This document shows, piece after piece, positions 1 to 4,959 of a stretch of DNA of 5,053 nucleotides. The stretch comes from Chloroflexota bacterium. Its GTDB lineage: Bacteria; Chloroflexota; Anaerolineae; Anaerolineales; UBA11858. The position numbers were made by a program, and so were the translations under genes. Below the pieces are notes generated by a model that searched no databases, had not been told where the DNA came from, and saw nothing but the letters and a program-made list of their open reading frames with translations. The first letter of the stretch is position 1; each line of letters begins with the position of its first letter. The stretch covers positions 1 through 5,053 of the forward strand of contig DAOUWT010000208.1 in assembly GCA_030666985.1 (NCBI GenBank). Direction: 5' to 3'.

Positions 1-24
1 CGCCTCACGAAAATATGTGAGACG
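1..24. repeat. Small inverted repeat at left edge
   Basis: Positions 1-8 pair with 17-24 around an 8-nt loop, with one mismatch (C3 against A22). The core arms are CTCAC and GTGAG. AAAA follows rather than a T-run, so on the plus strand it is not a convincing terminator. It may be the tail of a structure that starts outside the window. Seen directly; function unknown. Confidence 0.4.
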
Positions 25-63
25 AAAATGGGGGGAGGAATTATTTCGCGCACGAGACGCACC

Positions 64-106
64 CCTCCCCAAAATTTGACACGTATTTTGTCACATTTGG
101 GGGAGG
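64..106. repeat. Long imperfect hairpin in the upstream non-coding region
   Basis: Three stem segments stack symmetrically: CCTCCCC (64-70) with GGGGAGG (100-106), AAAT (72-75) with ATTT (95-98), and TGACA (77-81) with TGTCA (89-93). The only breaks are single mismatches A71/G99 and T76/C94, and the loop is 7 nt. The structure has 16 pairs in total. The CCTCCCC arm could pair instead with GGGGAGG at 32-38, so two mutually exclusive folds exist. No T-run follows, so an ordinary terminator is unlikely. It could be a regulatory leader, a protein-binding site or a mobile-repeat remnant. Confidence 0.6.
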
Positions 107-174
107 CTGGGAGGGGGCACCGGCTTTGACTTTTCCAGAGTTTTTAGAAATATAGTCAATTGCGACCCGTGTTT

Positions 175-202
175 CACGCAACACGCAACACGCATCATGC
201 AT
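175..202. repeat. Heptamer tandem repeat (CACGCAA)
   Basis: Four consecutive 7-bp units are present: CACGCAA, CACGCAA, CACGCAT and CATGCAT. The first two are identical and the last two are progressively degenerate. The array ends just upstream of the predicted promoter of the next gene. On the minus strand the unit reads TTGCGTG, one base away from a heptamer (TTGCGAG) in the repeat at the right edge of the window. Confidence 0.7.
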
Positions 203-207
203 AGTCA

Positions 208-236
208 TTCCCACGCAGTCGTACCTATGTTAAAAT
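208..236 (+). promoter_or_regulatory. Predicted promoter for the MetH-activation-like gene
   Basis: A TAAAAT -10 element (231-236) is preceded by TGT (228-230), giving an extended -10 of the TGn form. TTCCCA at 208-213 is a weak -35 (4 of 6 matches to TTGACA) at the standard 17-nt spacing. Transcription would start near 243, giving a leader of about 30 nt. GAGG (264-267) then lies 4 nt before the ATG. Prediction by motif only. Confidence 0.5.
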
Positions 237-271
237 AGCCTTCTAATTGCAAACCTAATCAGCGAGGAAAT

Positions 272-952
272 ATGAAACCAGTAATATTTGACAATATACC
301 CTTTAACGTGAATGAAGACAGCATAGAATACGCCTTAAAAACAAAAGTGGGGAAATCTAGCGCGGAAGCTTTTGGGAAATTGTTAGAAGTAGCTCAAGGA
401 ATTGCCAAACCCAAAACACTTTATAAAATGGCTTATATTGACGCCAAGGGGGAAGACAGCGTCGAGATTGAAGGACACATTTTTCAGAGCCGCATCCTCC
501 GCGTTCATTTAGAAGACGTTCACCGCGTTTTCTTATACGTGGCCACCTGTGGCGAGGAGCTTTACGCCTGGAAAAATGCCATGGATGACCAATTAGACCA
601 CTTTTATGCCGATGTTATTAACGGGATGGCCTTGGATGTGGCGCGAGAGTATCTCATAGCTCATATAGAAGAACAATACCAACTCGCTAAAACGTCGGCA
701 ATGGCTCCCGGTTCACTGGAAGATTGGCCCATCCAAGCTCAACGACCATTGTTCAACCTCCTAGGCGAGACCGAAAAAACCATCGGCGTGCGTCTGACAG
801 ATAGTTTGCTGATGGTTCCTAACCAGACCGTTTCAGGCATACGTTTCCCATCAGAACATGATTTCAAAAGCTGCCAATTGTGTTCGCGGGAGAGGTGCCA
901 AGGGCGAAGTGCTCCGTACAATGAAGATTTGTACGCCATGCGTTTTTCGTAG
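272..952 (+). CDS. Stand-alone B12-dependent methionine synthase activation-domain-like protein
   Basis: This 226-residue soluble protein has no signal peptide. It resembles the C-terminal activation (SAM-binding, reactivation) domain of cobalamin-dependent methionine synthase MetH. The clearest signature is PGSLEDWP at residues 146-153, followed by LFNLLG (160-165) and then IGVRLTDSLLMVPNQTVSGI (171-190). That pattern matches the segment of the family that ends in the conserved SVSGI-type motif. TCGEE near residues 92-96 fits the N-terminal conserved part. In MetH this domain holds SAM for reductive remethylation of oxidised cobalamin. Stand-alone versions lack the methyltransferase and corrinoid modules and are thought to work with separate corrinoid proteins, but none is encoded here. 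The last 26 residues carry C201-x2-C204-x4-C209-x-GR, which is not part of the MetH domain and could bind metal or an Fe-S cluster (inference). The start is supported by GAGGA just upstream. Exact function uncertain. Confidence 0.78.
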   Translation: MKPVIFDNIPFNVNEDSIEYALKTKVGKSSAEAFGKLLEVAQGIAKPKTLYKMAYIDAKGEDSVEIEGHIFQSRILRVHLEDVHRVFLYVATCGEELYAWKNAMDDQLDHFYADVINGMALDVAREYLIAHIEEQYQLAKTSAMAPGSLEDWPIQAQRPLFNLLGETEKTIGVRLTDSLLMVPNQTVSGIRFPSEHDFKSCQLCSRERCQGRSAPYNEDLYAMRFS

Positions 953-966
953 GAAGATTCATCCCG

Positions 967-1036
967 TCGAACGGAATTCGAGGCTGAACCAATCGACGCA
1001 GGTCGATTTTGCACAACAGCGTCGAATTTATTCGAC
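967..1036 (+). repeat. Cluster of three TCGA-centred inverted repeats
   Basis: Three short perfect dyads follow one another: TCGAA (967-971) with TTCGA (977-981); AATCGAC (991-997) with GTCGATT (1002-1008), 4-nt loop; and GTCGAA (1021-1026) with TTCGAC (1031-1036), 4-nt loop. The tetramer TCGA occurs six times in 70 bases. Because the arms share a core they could also pair with each other in other combinations. The middle stem is followed by TT and could act as a weak terminator for the upstream gene. Otherwise the cluster could be operator sites or a leader structure for the lipoprotein gene. Confidence 0.6.
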
Positions 1037-1043
1037 TATTTTC

Positions 1044-1052
1044 AGAGGAGGT
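1044..1052 (+). promoter_or_regulatory. Strong ribosome binding site of the lipoprotein gene
   Basis: AGAGGAGGT is a near-ideal Shine-Dalgarno sequence whose GGAGG core lies 6 nt before the ATG at 1058. It fixes the start codon. No clear -10/-35 pair is visible in the 105-bp spacer, so the gene may be read through from the upstream gene or use a non-canonical promoter. Confidence 0.8.
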
Positions 1053-1057
1053 ATCCC

Positions 1058-2443
1058 ATGCGTACACGCAAATTATGTTTGCCGGTTTTCTTTGTAATCT
1101 TGTCTATCCTGGCCTGCAACCTGCCCGGGGGAGGGGAATCCGTGGGGCCAGAATCTTCCCCGGGGGATAACACAGCTGAGCCGGCAGCCTCCGCCCCGGC
1201 GGCCCCGCTCCCGGGGGAGGATGTCCCATCACCCAACGTTATCCGCCCCGACGAGGTGGTCTACCTGGGCGCGTTCCGCTTGCCCGAAGGGTCTGGCGGC
1301 TCCAACTGGGACTACAGCGGCCACGGCCTGACACACTATCCCGGCGGCGACCACGCTGGCCCCGACGATGGCTTCCCCGGCTCGCTCTACGGCGTGGGGT
1401 TTGACCAGAACCTTCAAGTTTCTGAGATCAGCATCCCCGCCCCTGTCAACTCCAAAAACTTGGATGAACTCAACACCGCTGTCACCTTGCAGCCTTTTGC
1501 CGACATCACCGGCGGCGTAATCACCGAGGAGTTGGCCATCCCTCGCTTGGGCTTGGAGTATCTGCCTCCCCAGGGAGAGCAAACCACCGGGAAGCTGCAC
1601 TTCGCCTGGGGGGAGCACATCCAAGGGTTTGACCCTTCCCACGGATGGAGCGAGTTGGATTTATCGAACCCGCAGCCGGCCGGGACATGGGTTTTCGGCA
1701 GCTACTCCAATTATGTGACCAATGATTACATCTTTGAGATTCCGGCGGAGTGGGCGGCGGCCAACGCTCCGGGTCAGTTATTGGCTACCGGTCGGGCGCG
1801 GGAAGGCCTCTGGAGCGGGCGCGGCCCGGCCCTCTTCGCCTACGCTCCCTGGGAGGACGGCAATCCCCCGGCCCCCAATGCGGTTCTCTCATCCCTAACG
1901 CCCCTGCTGCTCTATGGCGAGCAAGTGGAGGGCATCCCCGACATTGTCAGTGACGAAACCACGGCCATGGATGGCTATTTAGACTCTGACCATTGGTGGG
2001 GCGGGGCCTGGCTGACGGCTGGGGGAAAATCTGCCGTGGTCTTTGTGGGAACCAAAGCCCTGGGCGAGGACTGGTATGGTTTTGCCAACGGCGTGACTTG
2101 GGACTATTCTTGCTCTGACGATAATTCTTGCCCCGAAGTGCCAGAGTGGCCCTACGACGACCGGGGTTATTGGGCCGAGCATTACCAAGGGCAGATCATC
2201 TTTTACGATCCGGCTGACTTGGCTGCGGCGGCACGCGGTGAAATGGAGACCTGGGAACCTCAGCCTTACGCTGTTTTAGACCTGACGCCTTATCTCCTTA
2301 TCCCCGACCATGAGTATCCGAGCGATAACCTGACTCTGGTGGGCGCGGCGGCCTTTGACCGCGAGCAGGGTTTGCTGTATGTGATTGAAAGATTGGCCGA
2401 TGAGTATAAATCTGTGGTGCATGTTTTTGAGGTTGGGCAGTGA
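1058..2443 (+). CDS. Secreted lipoprotein of unknown function
   Basis: This 461-residue precursor has a lipoprotein signal peptide: basic residues R2, R4 and K5, a hydrophobic core around 8-19, and an ILAC lipobox with C20 as the lipidated cysteine. Asparagine at +2 follows. Residues 21-60 form a low-complexity linker rich in Gly, Pro, Ala, Ser and Glu. This is typical of surface lipoproteins that hold a folded domain away from the membrane. The remaining 400 residues form one region rich in Trp, Tyr, Gly, Asp and Pro, with short strand-like stretches such as YLGAFRLP (69-76), SLYGVGFD (109-116) and VSEISIPAP (121-129). That composition suggests an all-beta fold, possibly a beta-propeller, but I do not recognise the family. 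C352 and C358 flank an acidic loop (SDDNS) and could form a disulphide outside the cell. No catalytic motif is recognisable. The gene is G+C-rich, unlike the toxin-antitoxin genes that follow. Confidence 0.85.
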   Translation: MRTRKLCLPVFFVILSILACNLPGGGESVGPESSPGDNTAEPAASAPAAPLPGEDVPSPNVIRPDEVVYLGAFRLPEGSGGSNWDYSGHGLTHYPGGDHAGPDDGFPGSLYGVGFDQNLQVSEISIPAPVNSKNLDELNTAVTLQPFADITGGVITEELAIPRLGLEYLPPQGEQTTGKLHFAWGEHIQGFDPSHGWSELDLSNPQPAGTWVFGSYSNYVTNDYIFEIPAEWAAANAPGQLLATGRAREGLWSGRGPALFAYAPWEDGNPPAPNAVLSSLTPLLLYGEQVEGIPDIVSDETTAMDGYLDSDHWWGGAWLTAGGKSAVVFVGTKALGEDWYGFANGVTWDYSCSDDNSCPEVPEWPYDDRGYWAEHYQGQIIFYDPADLAAAARGEMETWEPQPYAVLDLTPYLLIPDHEYPSDNLTLVGAAAFDREQGLLYVIERLADEYKSVVHVFEVGQ

Positions 2444-2482
2444 GTTCTTGTTCGACAAAATAGGTAAAAGCATCAATTTCCC

Positions 2483-2522
2483 TGATATAATGAAATTGTG
2501 CCATCTTTTTACCCGATAGGCA
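2483..2522 (+). promoter_or_regulatory. Promoter and conserved leader of the vapBC operon
   Basis: A perfect TATAAT (2486-2491) is preceded by TG at 2483-2484, making an extended -10 (TGATATAAT). No good -35 is seen at the usual spacing, which extended -10 promoters tolerate. Transcription should start near 2498. The predicted leader contains TTTTTACCCGATAGGCA (2506-2522), identical in the leader of the second toxin-antitoxin operon. GAGG (2528-2531) is the ribosome binding site, 7 nt before the ATG. Antitoxins usually autoregulate, so this region is the expected operator (inference). Confidence 0.7.
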
Positions 2523-2538
2523 GAAGTGAGGAAATATT

Positions 2539-2766
2539 ATGGAGCAAATTACCATTCAGGTCAGAGACAAAAGCAAACTGGCTTCAATATTTGAATTGCT
2601 CAAGACGCTAGATTTTGTTGATATTATTGATGCTGACAAAGAAGAGCACCAAGTTGTTTCTGAAGGTCAAGCAGAGGATTTCTTCTCTCTGGCTGGCTTA
2701 TGGGAAGACCGCGATGTTCAACAAGAAGCTATTCGTCAAAAAGCGTGGCCTAGGCAATCAGCATGA
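2539..2766 (+). CDS. VapB-like type II antitoxin
   Basis: This 75-residue protein is encoded directly before a PIN-domain toxin and overlaps it by 4 bases (ATGA), the usual translationally coupled antitoxin-toxin layout. Residues 3-31 read as strand (QITIQV), helix (SKLASIFELLKTL) and strand (DFVDIID), a probable dimerisation or DNA-binding part. It is not an obvious ribbon-helix-helix or AbrB sequence. Residues 46-72 (DFFSLAGLWEDRD, then QEAIRQKAWPR) look like the Phe/Trp/Arg-rich tail with which VapB antitoxins wrap VapC and block its active site. The first 39 residues are nearly the same as those of the antitoxin at 3286-3579 (34 of 39 identical), whereas the tails are unrelated. The assignment rests on context and tail features, so the symbol is left open. 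Confidence 0.82.
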   Translation: MEQITIQVRDKSKLASIFELLKTLDFVDIIDADKEEHQVVSEGQAEDFFSLAGLWEDRDVQQEAIRQKAWPRQSA

Positions 2767-3134
2767 TTCTTTGTGACACGAATATTTTGATTGAGTTTTA
2801 TAAAAATAACCCCCAAATTGTTCAGATGCTACGCAAAATTGGTCAAGAGCGTTTGGCAATTAGTGTTGTAACACAGGCTGAACTATATTACGGCGCATTC
2901 AACAAAGCTGAGTTGCTGAAAATCAAAAATCATCTTTCTCTGCTCCAATGCTACCCAATTGATACCTACATTTCAAACACATTTATACAATTGATGGAAT
3001 CTTATTCCTTGAGCCACAAGCTGAGTATCCCTGATGCGCTAATAGCAGCCACGGCATTAAGGCACGGTACGAGGCTTTACACATTGAACATAAAGGATTT
3101 TCGATTTATTCCAGACCTAGTACTCTACAAATAG
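2763..3134 (+). CDS. vapC: VapC-type PIN-domain ribonuclease toxin
   Basis: This 123-residue protein has the normal VapC length, and the domain fills the whole chain. VapC toxins are Mg2+-dependent endoribonucleases that cleave tRNA or rRNA and stop translation when their antitoxin is lost. All expected acidic positions are present: D5 in CDTN at the N-terminus, E40 in TQAELYYG, D91 in the PDALIAA segment, and D112 in LYTLNIKDF together with N109. The catalytic centre therefore looks intact. The RNA target cannot be read from sequence. The start codon overlaps the antitoxin stop by 4 bases, so translation should be coupled. No damage or frameshift is seen. The coding sequence is A+T-rich compared with the lipoprotein gene upstream. 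Confidence 0.93.
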   Translation: MILCDTNILIEFYKNNPQIVQMLRKIGQERLAISVVTQAELYYGAFNKAELLKIKNHLSLLQCYPIDTYISNTFIQLMESYSLSHKLSIPDALIAATALRHGTRLYTLNIKDFRFIPDLVLYK

Positions 3135-3159
3135 GGTTTTGAAAATCAAGGGGGAAAAT

Positions 3160-3209
3160 AAAAAAGCAGGCCCAGTAGGTTCATTCCGACAGGCCGGGTG
3201 GGGCGTTTT
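3160..3209 (+). terminator. Possible weak terminator after vapC
   Basis: A run of A (3160-3165) is followed by GCAGGCCC (3166-3173), a 3' GGCCGGG segment (3192-3198), GGGGC, G and TTTT (3206-3209). GGCC can pair with GGCC and some inner bases also pair, but the stem is interrupted and no single fold is convincing. It lies in the gap between the two toxin-antitoxin operons, where a terminator is expected. Low certainty. Confidence 0.3.
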
Positions 3210-3229
3210 AGGGGAATTGAATGTTTACC

Positions 3230-3269
3230 TGGTATAATGAAACCGTACTATTTTTTTACCCGATAGGCA
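3230..3269 (+). promoter_or_regulatory. Promoter and conserved leader of the second TA operon
   Basis: TATAAT (3233-3238) is preceded by TG at 3230-3231, giving an extended -10 (TGGTATAAT). It lies exactly as far from its start codon as the equivalent element in the vapBC operon. No convincing -35 is present. The leader holds the same 17-nt block TTTTTACCCGATAGGCA (3253-3269). GAGG (3275-3278) is the ribosome binding site, 7 nt before the ATG at 3286. An earlier ATG at 3281 is out of frame and too close to the Shine-Dalgarno sequence to be the start. Confidence 0.7.
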
Positions 3270-3285
3270 AAAGCGAGGAAATGTT

Positions 3286-3579
3286 ATGGAACAAATTACC
3301 ATTCAGGTCAGAGATAAAAGTAAATTGGCCACGATGTTTGAATTGCTCAAGACACTAGATTTCGTTGAGATCATTGATACTGACAAAGAAGAGCGTCAAG
3401 TTGCTGCTGAAGAAAGATTGGAGGAAATTACGGCAGATGAAGCCCAGTGGAGTGCCCAATTCGCGGAAACTGACGATGAGAAGTTGTCTGCATTGATAGC
3501 ATCGGTTGAAGCTGAGATTGATGAAGGGAACACTATGCCAATGTTTGATGAACACGGCAATTTCGTCGAACACAAATGA
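3286..3579 (+). CDS. Type II antitoxin of the RelE/ParE-family toxin
   Basis: This 97-residue acidic protein is encoded directly before a small basic toxin and overlaps it by 4 bases (ATGA). Residues 1-39 almost repeat the antitoxin at 2539-2766, with only S16T, I17M, D28E, A32T and H37R differences. From about residue 42 the sequence is different and longer. An acidic helical stretch contains DEAQWSAQF (51-59), followed by KLSALIASVEAEIDEG (66-81) and MPMFDEHGNFVEHK at the end. Helical tails of this kind, with a Trp followed by short Ala/Leu-rich helices and a Gly-containing end, are common in RelB-like antitoxins of RelE/ParE toxins. The shared N-terminal part probably binds the operator or dimerises (inference), while the tail should neutralise the toxin. 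The matching upstream sequence and spacing point to duplication of the promoter and N-terminal cassette. Confidence 0.82.
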   Translation: MEQITIQVRDKSKLATMFELLKTLDFVEIIDTDKEERQVAAEERLEEITADEAQWSAQFAETDDEKLSALIASVEAEIDEGNTMPMFDEHGNFVEHK

Positions 3580-3839
3580 AATCATCAACGACCAAATCTT
3601 TTTGGAAACACTATTGGAGCTTACCGTCGGATATCCGCCAACGGGCTAGGAAAGCTTATAGACTGTGGCGCGATAACCCGTCACATCCAAGCCTTTTCTT
3701 TAAGCGTGTAAAGAAAAATCAGCCACTCTACTCGGTTCGCATTAGCTTGGGATATAGAGCCGTAGGATTGCTCAAAGAAAATACGGTTACATGGTTTTGG
3801 ATTGGCGATCATGGTGAGTATGCTCGCATTATTAGGTAG
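3576..3839 (+). CDS. RelE/ParE-superfamily toxin
   Basis: This 87-residue basic protein fits the RelE/ParE toxin fold. An N-terminal helical pair (FWKHYWSLPSDIRQRARKAY, residues 9-28) is followed by LWRDNPSHPSLFFKRV (30-45) and then the beta-sheet core, with YSVRISLGYRAVGLL (52-66) and TVTWFWIGDHGEYARII (70-86). The YSVRI, YRAVG and WIGxHxEY pattern is characteristic of a common subgroup annotated simply as RelE/ParE family toxin. Known members either cleave mRNA on the ribosome or inhibit gyrase, and sequence alone does not decide which. Arginines R46-equivalent and R61, plus H79, are candidate functional residues but not proven. It overlaps its antitoxin by 4 bases and is followed by non-coding sequence, then a strong hairpin. 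The gene appears intact. Confidence 0.87.
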   Translation: MKSSTTKSFWKHYWSLPSDIRQRARKAYRLWRDNPSHPSLFFKRVKKNQPLYSVRISLGYRAVGLLKENTVTWFWIGDHGEYARIIR

Positions 3840-3921
3840 AATGACGCAAATTTTGGGCATGGGGAGAGACCGCAAATCCGTTCCTTGCAATCCGCTGTAG
3901 TTGTTGTATGAATTGGAGTTT
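3840..3921. other. Short spacer with no gene seen
   Basis: These 82 bases after the RelE/ParE toxin stop codon contain no supported coding region, promoter or repeat. They lead into the hairpin at 3922-3962. Confidence 0.6.
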
Positions 3922-3968
3922 AACCATGAAAACCCACCATCAGATGGTGGATTTTCATGGTTTGTTTT
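3922..3968. terminator. Bidirectional rho-independent terminator between convergent genes
   Basis: AACCATGAAAA (3922-3932) pairs perfectly with TTTTCATGGTT (3952-3962). After one C/A mismatch, CCACCAT (3934-3940) pairs with ATGGTGG (3944-3950) around a CAG loop. TGTTTT follows on the plus strand. Read from the minus strand, the inner GC-rich stem is again followed by TTTT inside the outer stem. The element therefore can stop transcription from the toxin operon and from the convergent mevalonate kinase gene. Confidence 0.85.
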
Positions 3969-3989
3969 AAGTCTGCGTTTATCCGCGTT

Positions 3990-4949
3990 CTATTTCACTT
4001 GCGTAATAATAGTCCCCACCGCCCCTGCTTTGCGTATAGCCAGACAAATGGCGTCCGCTTCCCCCTCCTCGACGAGCGCAATCATATTTCCCCCTCTGCC
4101 CCCGCCGGAGAGTTTGGCTCCCAGCGCACCCGCCTCACGGGCGGCGTTCACCAGCCGGTCTAGCTCCGGGGATGAGACGCCCATTTCTTGTAGGAAGTAG
4201 TGGTTTTCGTCCATGAGGGGGCCGAGGCGTTTGGGATGTCCGCTTTCGATGGCTTGACGGGCCGATTTTGCGATGCTCCCCACGGCGGCGAAGATGCGCT
4301 GGTAACGCTCCGGGTTGGCTTGCCAGGCTTGGCGCACGTCTCCCACGGTCTCTTTGGTGGGGCTGGAGATTCCTGTGTCGCCGATGATGATGGTGAAGGG
4401 TTGGGGGATGGTGAAGGTGGCGATGGGTTGGTCTTTAACGAAAAATACAGGCTTGGCGTATGTGACTACGGTGTTGTCTATCCCGGAGGGGGTTCCGTGG
4501 TGGATTTTTTCTACTTCGTAGGCCAGGGCGGAGACTTGTTCGTTTGGCAGGGGATGGCCTAAAAACCCCGCCAGGGCGCGGATGATGGCCACCGAGACGG
4601 CTGCTCCTGACCCGAGGCCCGAGGCTATGGGGATGGTGGATGTTACCTTGATGGTGCAGGGTGGGGGCTGCGACATGCCCAGGGTTGCGAAGACGCTCCC
4701 CACAGCGGCTCTCACCGCCCCCCCGGGTTTTAACGCGCTCCAGGGTGAGTCTAAACCTATCCCAGGGGCAATCACATGCACCCCGGCCGATTCCTCCCCC
4801 ATATCCCCCGAAACGATTGCACGAGCAGAAACCGTTGCACGGACACGCACTTTGGTCACGGGAACGGCCAGAGCGGGGTATCCGTAGACAACGGCATGTT
4901 CTCCAAAGAGGATGATTTTTCCGGGGGCGGTGGAGGTGAAGGCGGGCAT
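3990..4949 (-). CDS. mvk: Mevalonate kinase (GHMP kinase family)
   Basis: This 319-residue cytosolic enzyme phosphorylates mevalonate with ATP to 5-phosphomevalonate in the mevalonate route to isopentenyl diphosphate. All three GHMP kinase motifs are present. Motif 1 is APGKIILFGEHAVVYGYPAL (8-27) with K11 and E17-H18. Motif 2 is the ATP loop PIASGLGSGAA (107-117). Motif 3 is GAKLSGGGRGGNMIAL (277-292). The segment HHGTPSGIDN (150-159) contains the expected catalytic aspartate, D158. The length matches compact archaeal and bacterial enzymes (about 300-330 residues), not the longer eukaryotic ones. The start is fixed because motif 1 begins at residue 8 and no other start codon occurs upstream in frame before a stop. 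Notably, no Shine-Dalgarno sequence precedes the ATG; a 14-bp tandem repeat begins only 10 bases upstream. Other mevalonate pathway genes, if clustered, must lie beyond the right edge. The gene is G+C-rich and convergent with the toxin operons. Confidence 0.95.
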   Translation of the reverse strand: MPAFTSTAPGKIILFGEHAVVYGYPALAVPVTKVRVRATVSARAIVSGDMGEESAGVHVIAPGIGLDSPWSALKPGGAVRAAVGSVFATLGMSQPPPCTIKVTSTIPIASGLGSGAAVSVAIIRALAGFLGHPLPNEQVSALAYEVEKIHHGTPSGIDNTVVTYAKPVFFVKDQPIATFTIPQPFTIIIGDTGISSPTKETVGDVRQAWQANPERYQRIFAAVGSIAKSARQAIESGHPKRLGPLMDENHYFLQEMGVSSPELDRLVNAAREAGALGAKLSGGGRGGNMIALVEEGEADAICLAIRKAGAVGTIITQVK

Positions 4950-4959
4950 GGCGGGTTGC

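Noticed and set aside
99..117. G-quadruplex
   Set aside because: Only three runs of three or more G occur close together (99-103, 109-111, 113-117), so a standard three-layer quadruplex is not formed without distant bases.
953..1057. Cobalamin riboswitch in the spacer after the B12-related gene
   Set aside because: The spacer is far too short for the known cobalamin riboswitch fold and no B12-box-like sequence is visible.
858..1097. Small plus-strand frame bridging the MetH-like gene and the lipoprotein gene
   Set aside because: It overlaps the ends of two better supported genes in another frame and has no Shine-Dalgarno sequence.
1229..1642. Long minus-strand open frames opposite the lipoprotein gene (also 1414-1620 and 1979-2188)
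   Set aside because: They lie wholly inside the lipoprotein gene, have no ribosome binding site and show biased composition typical of frames opposite G+C-rich coding sequence.
2444..3839. Insertion sequence or transposon carrying the TA operons
   Set aside because: No transposase frame, terminal inverted repeats or target duplications could be found around the two operons. The repeated part is limited to promoter and antitoxin N-terminus.
3901..4200. Possible plus-strand 99-residue gene spanning the terminator hairpin
   Set aside because: It reads through the near-perfect hairpin and then over the end of the kinase gene. Its C-terminal half is the reverse of conserved kinase motif 3, so it is a shadow.
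4200..4562. Plus-strand open frames opposite mevalonate kinase (also 4582-4887 and others)
   Set aside because: The minus-strand kinase carries all family motifs. The plus-strand frames have low-complexity Gly/Val or Pro/Thr-rich products and no start signals.
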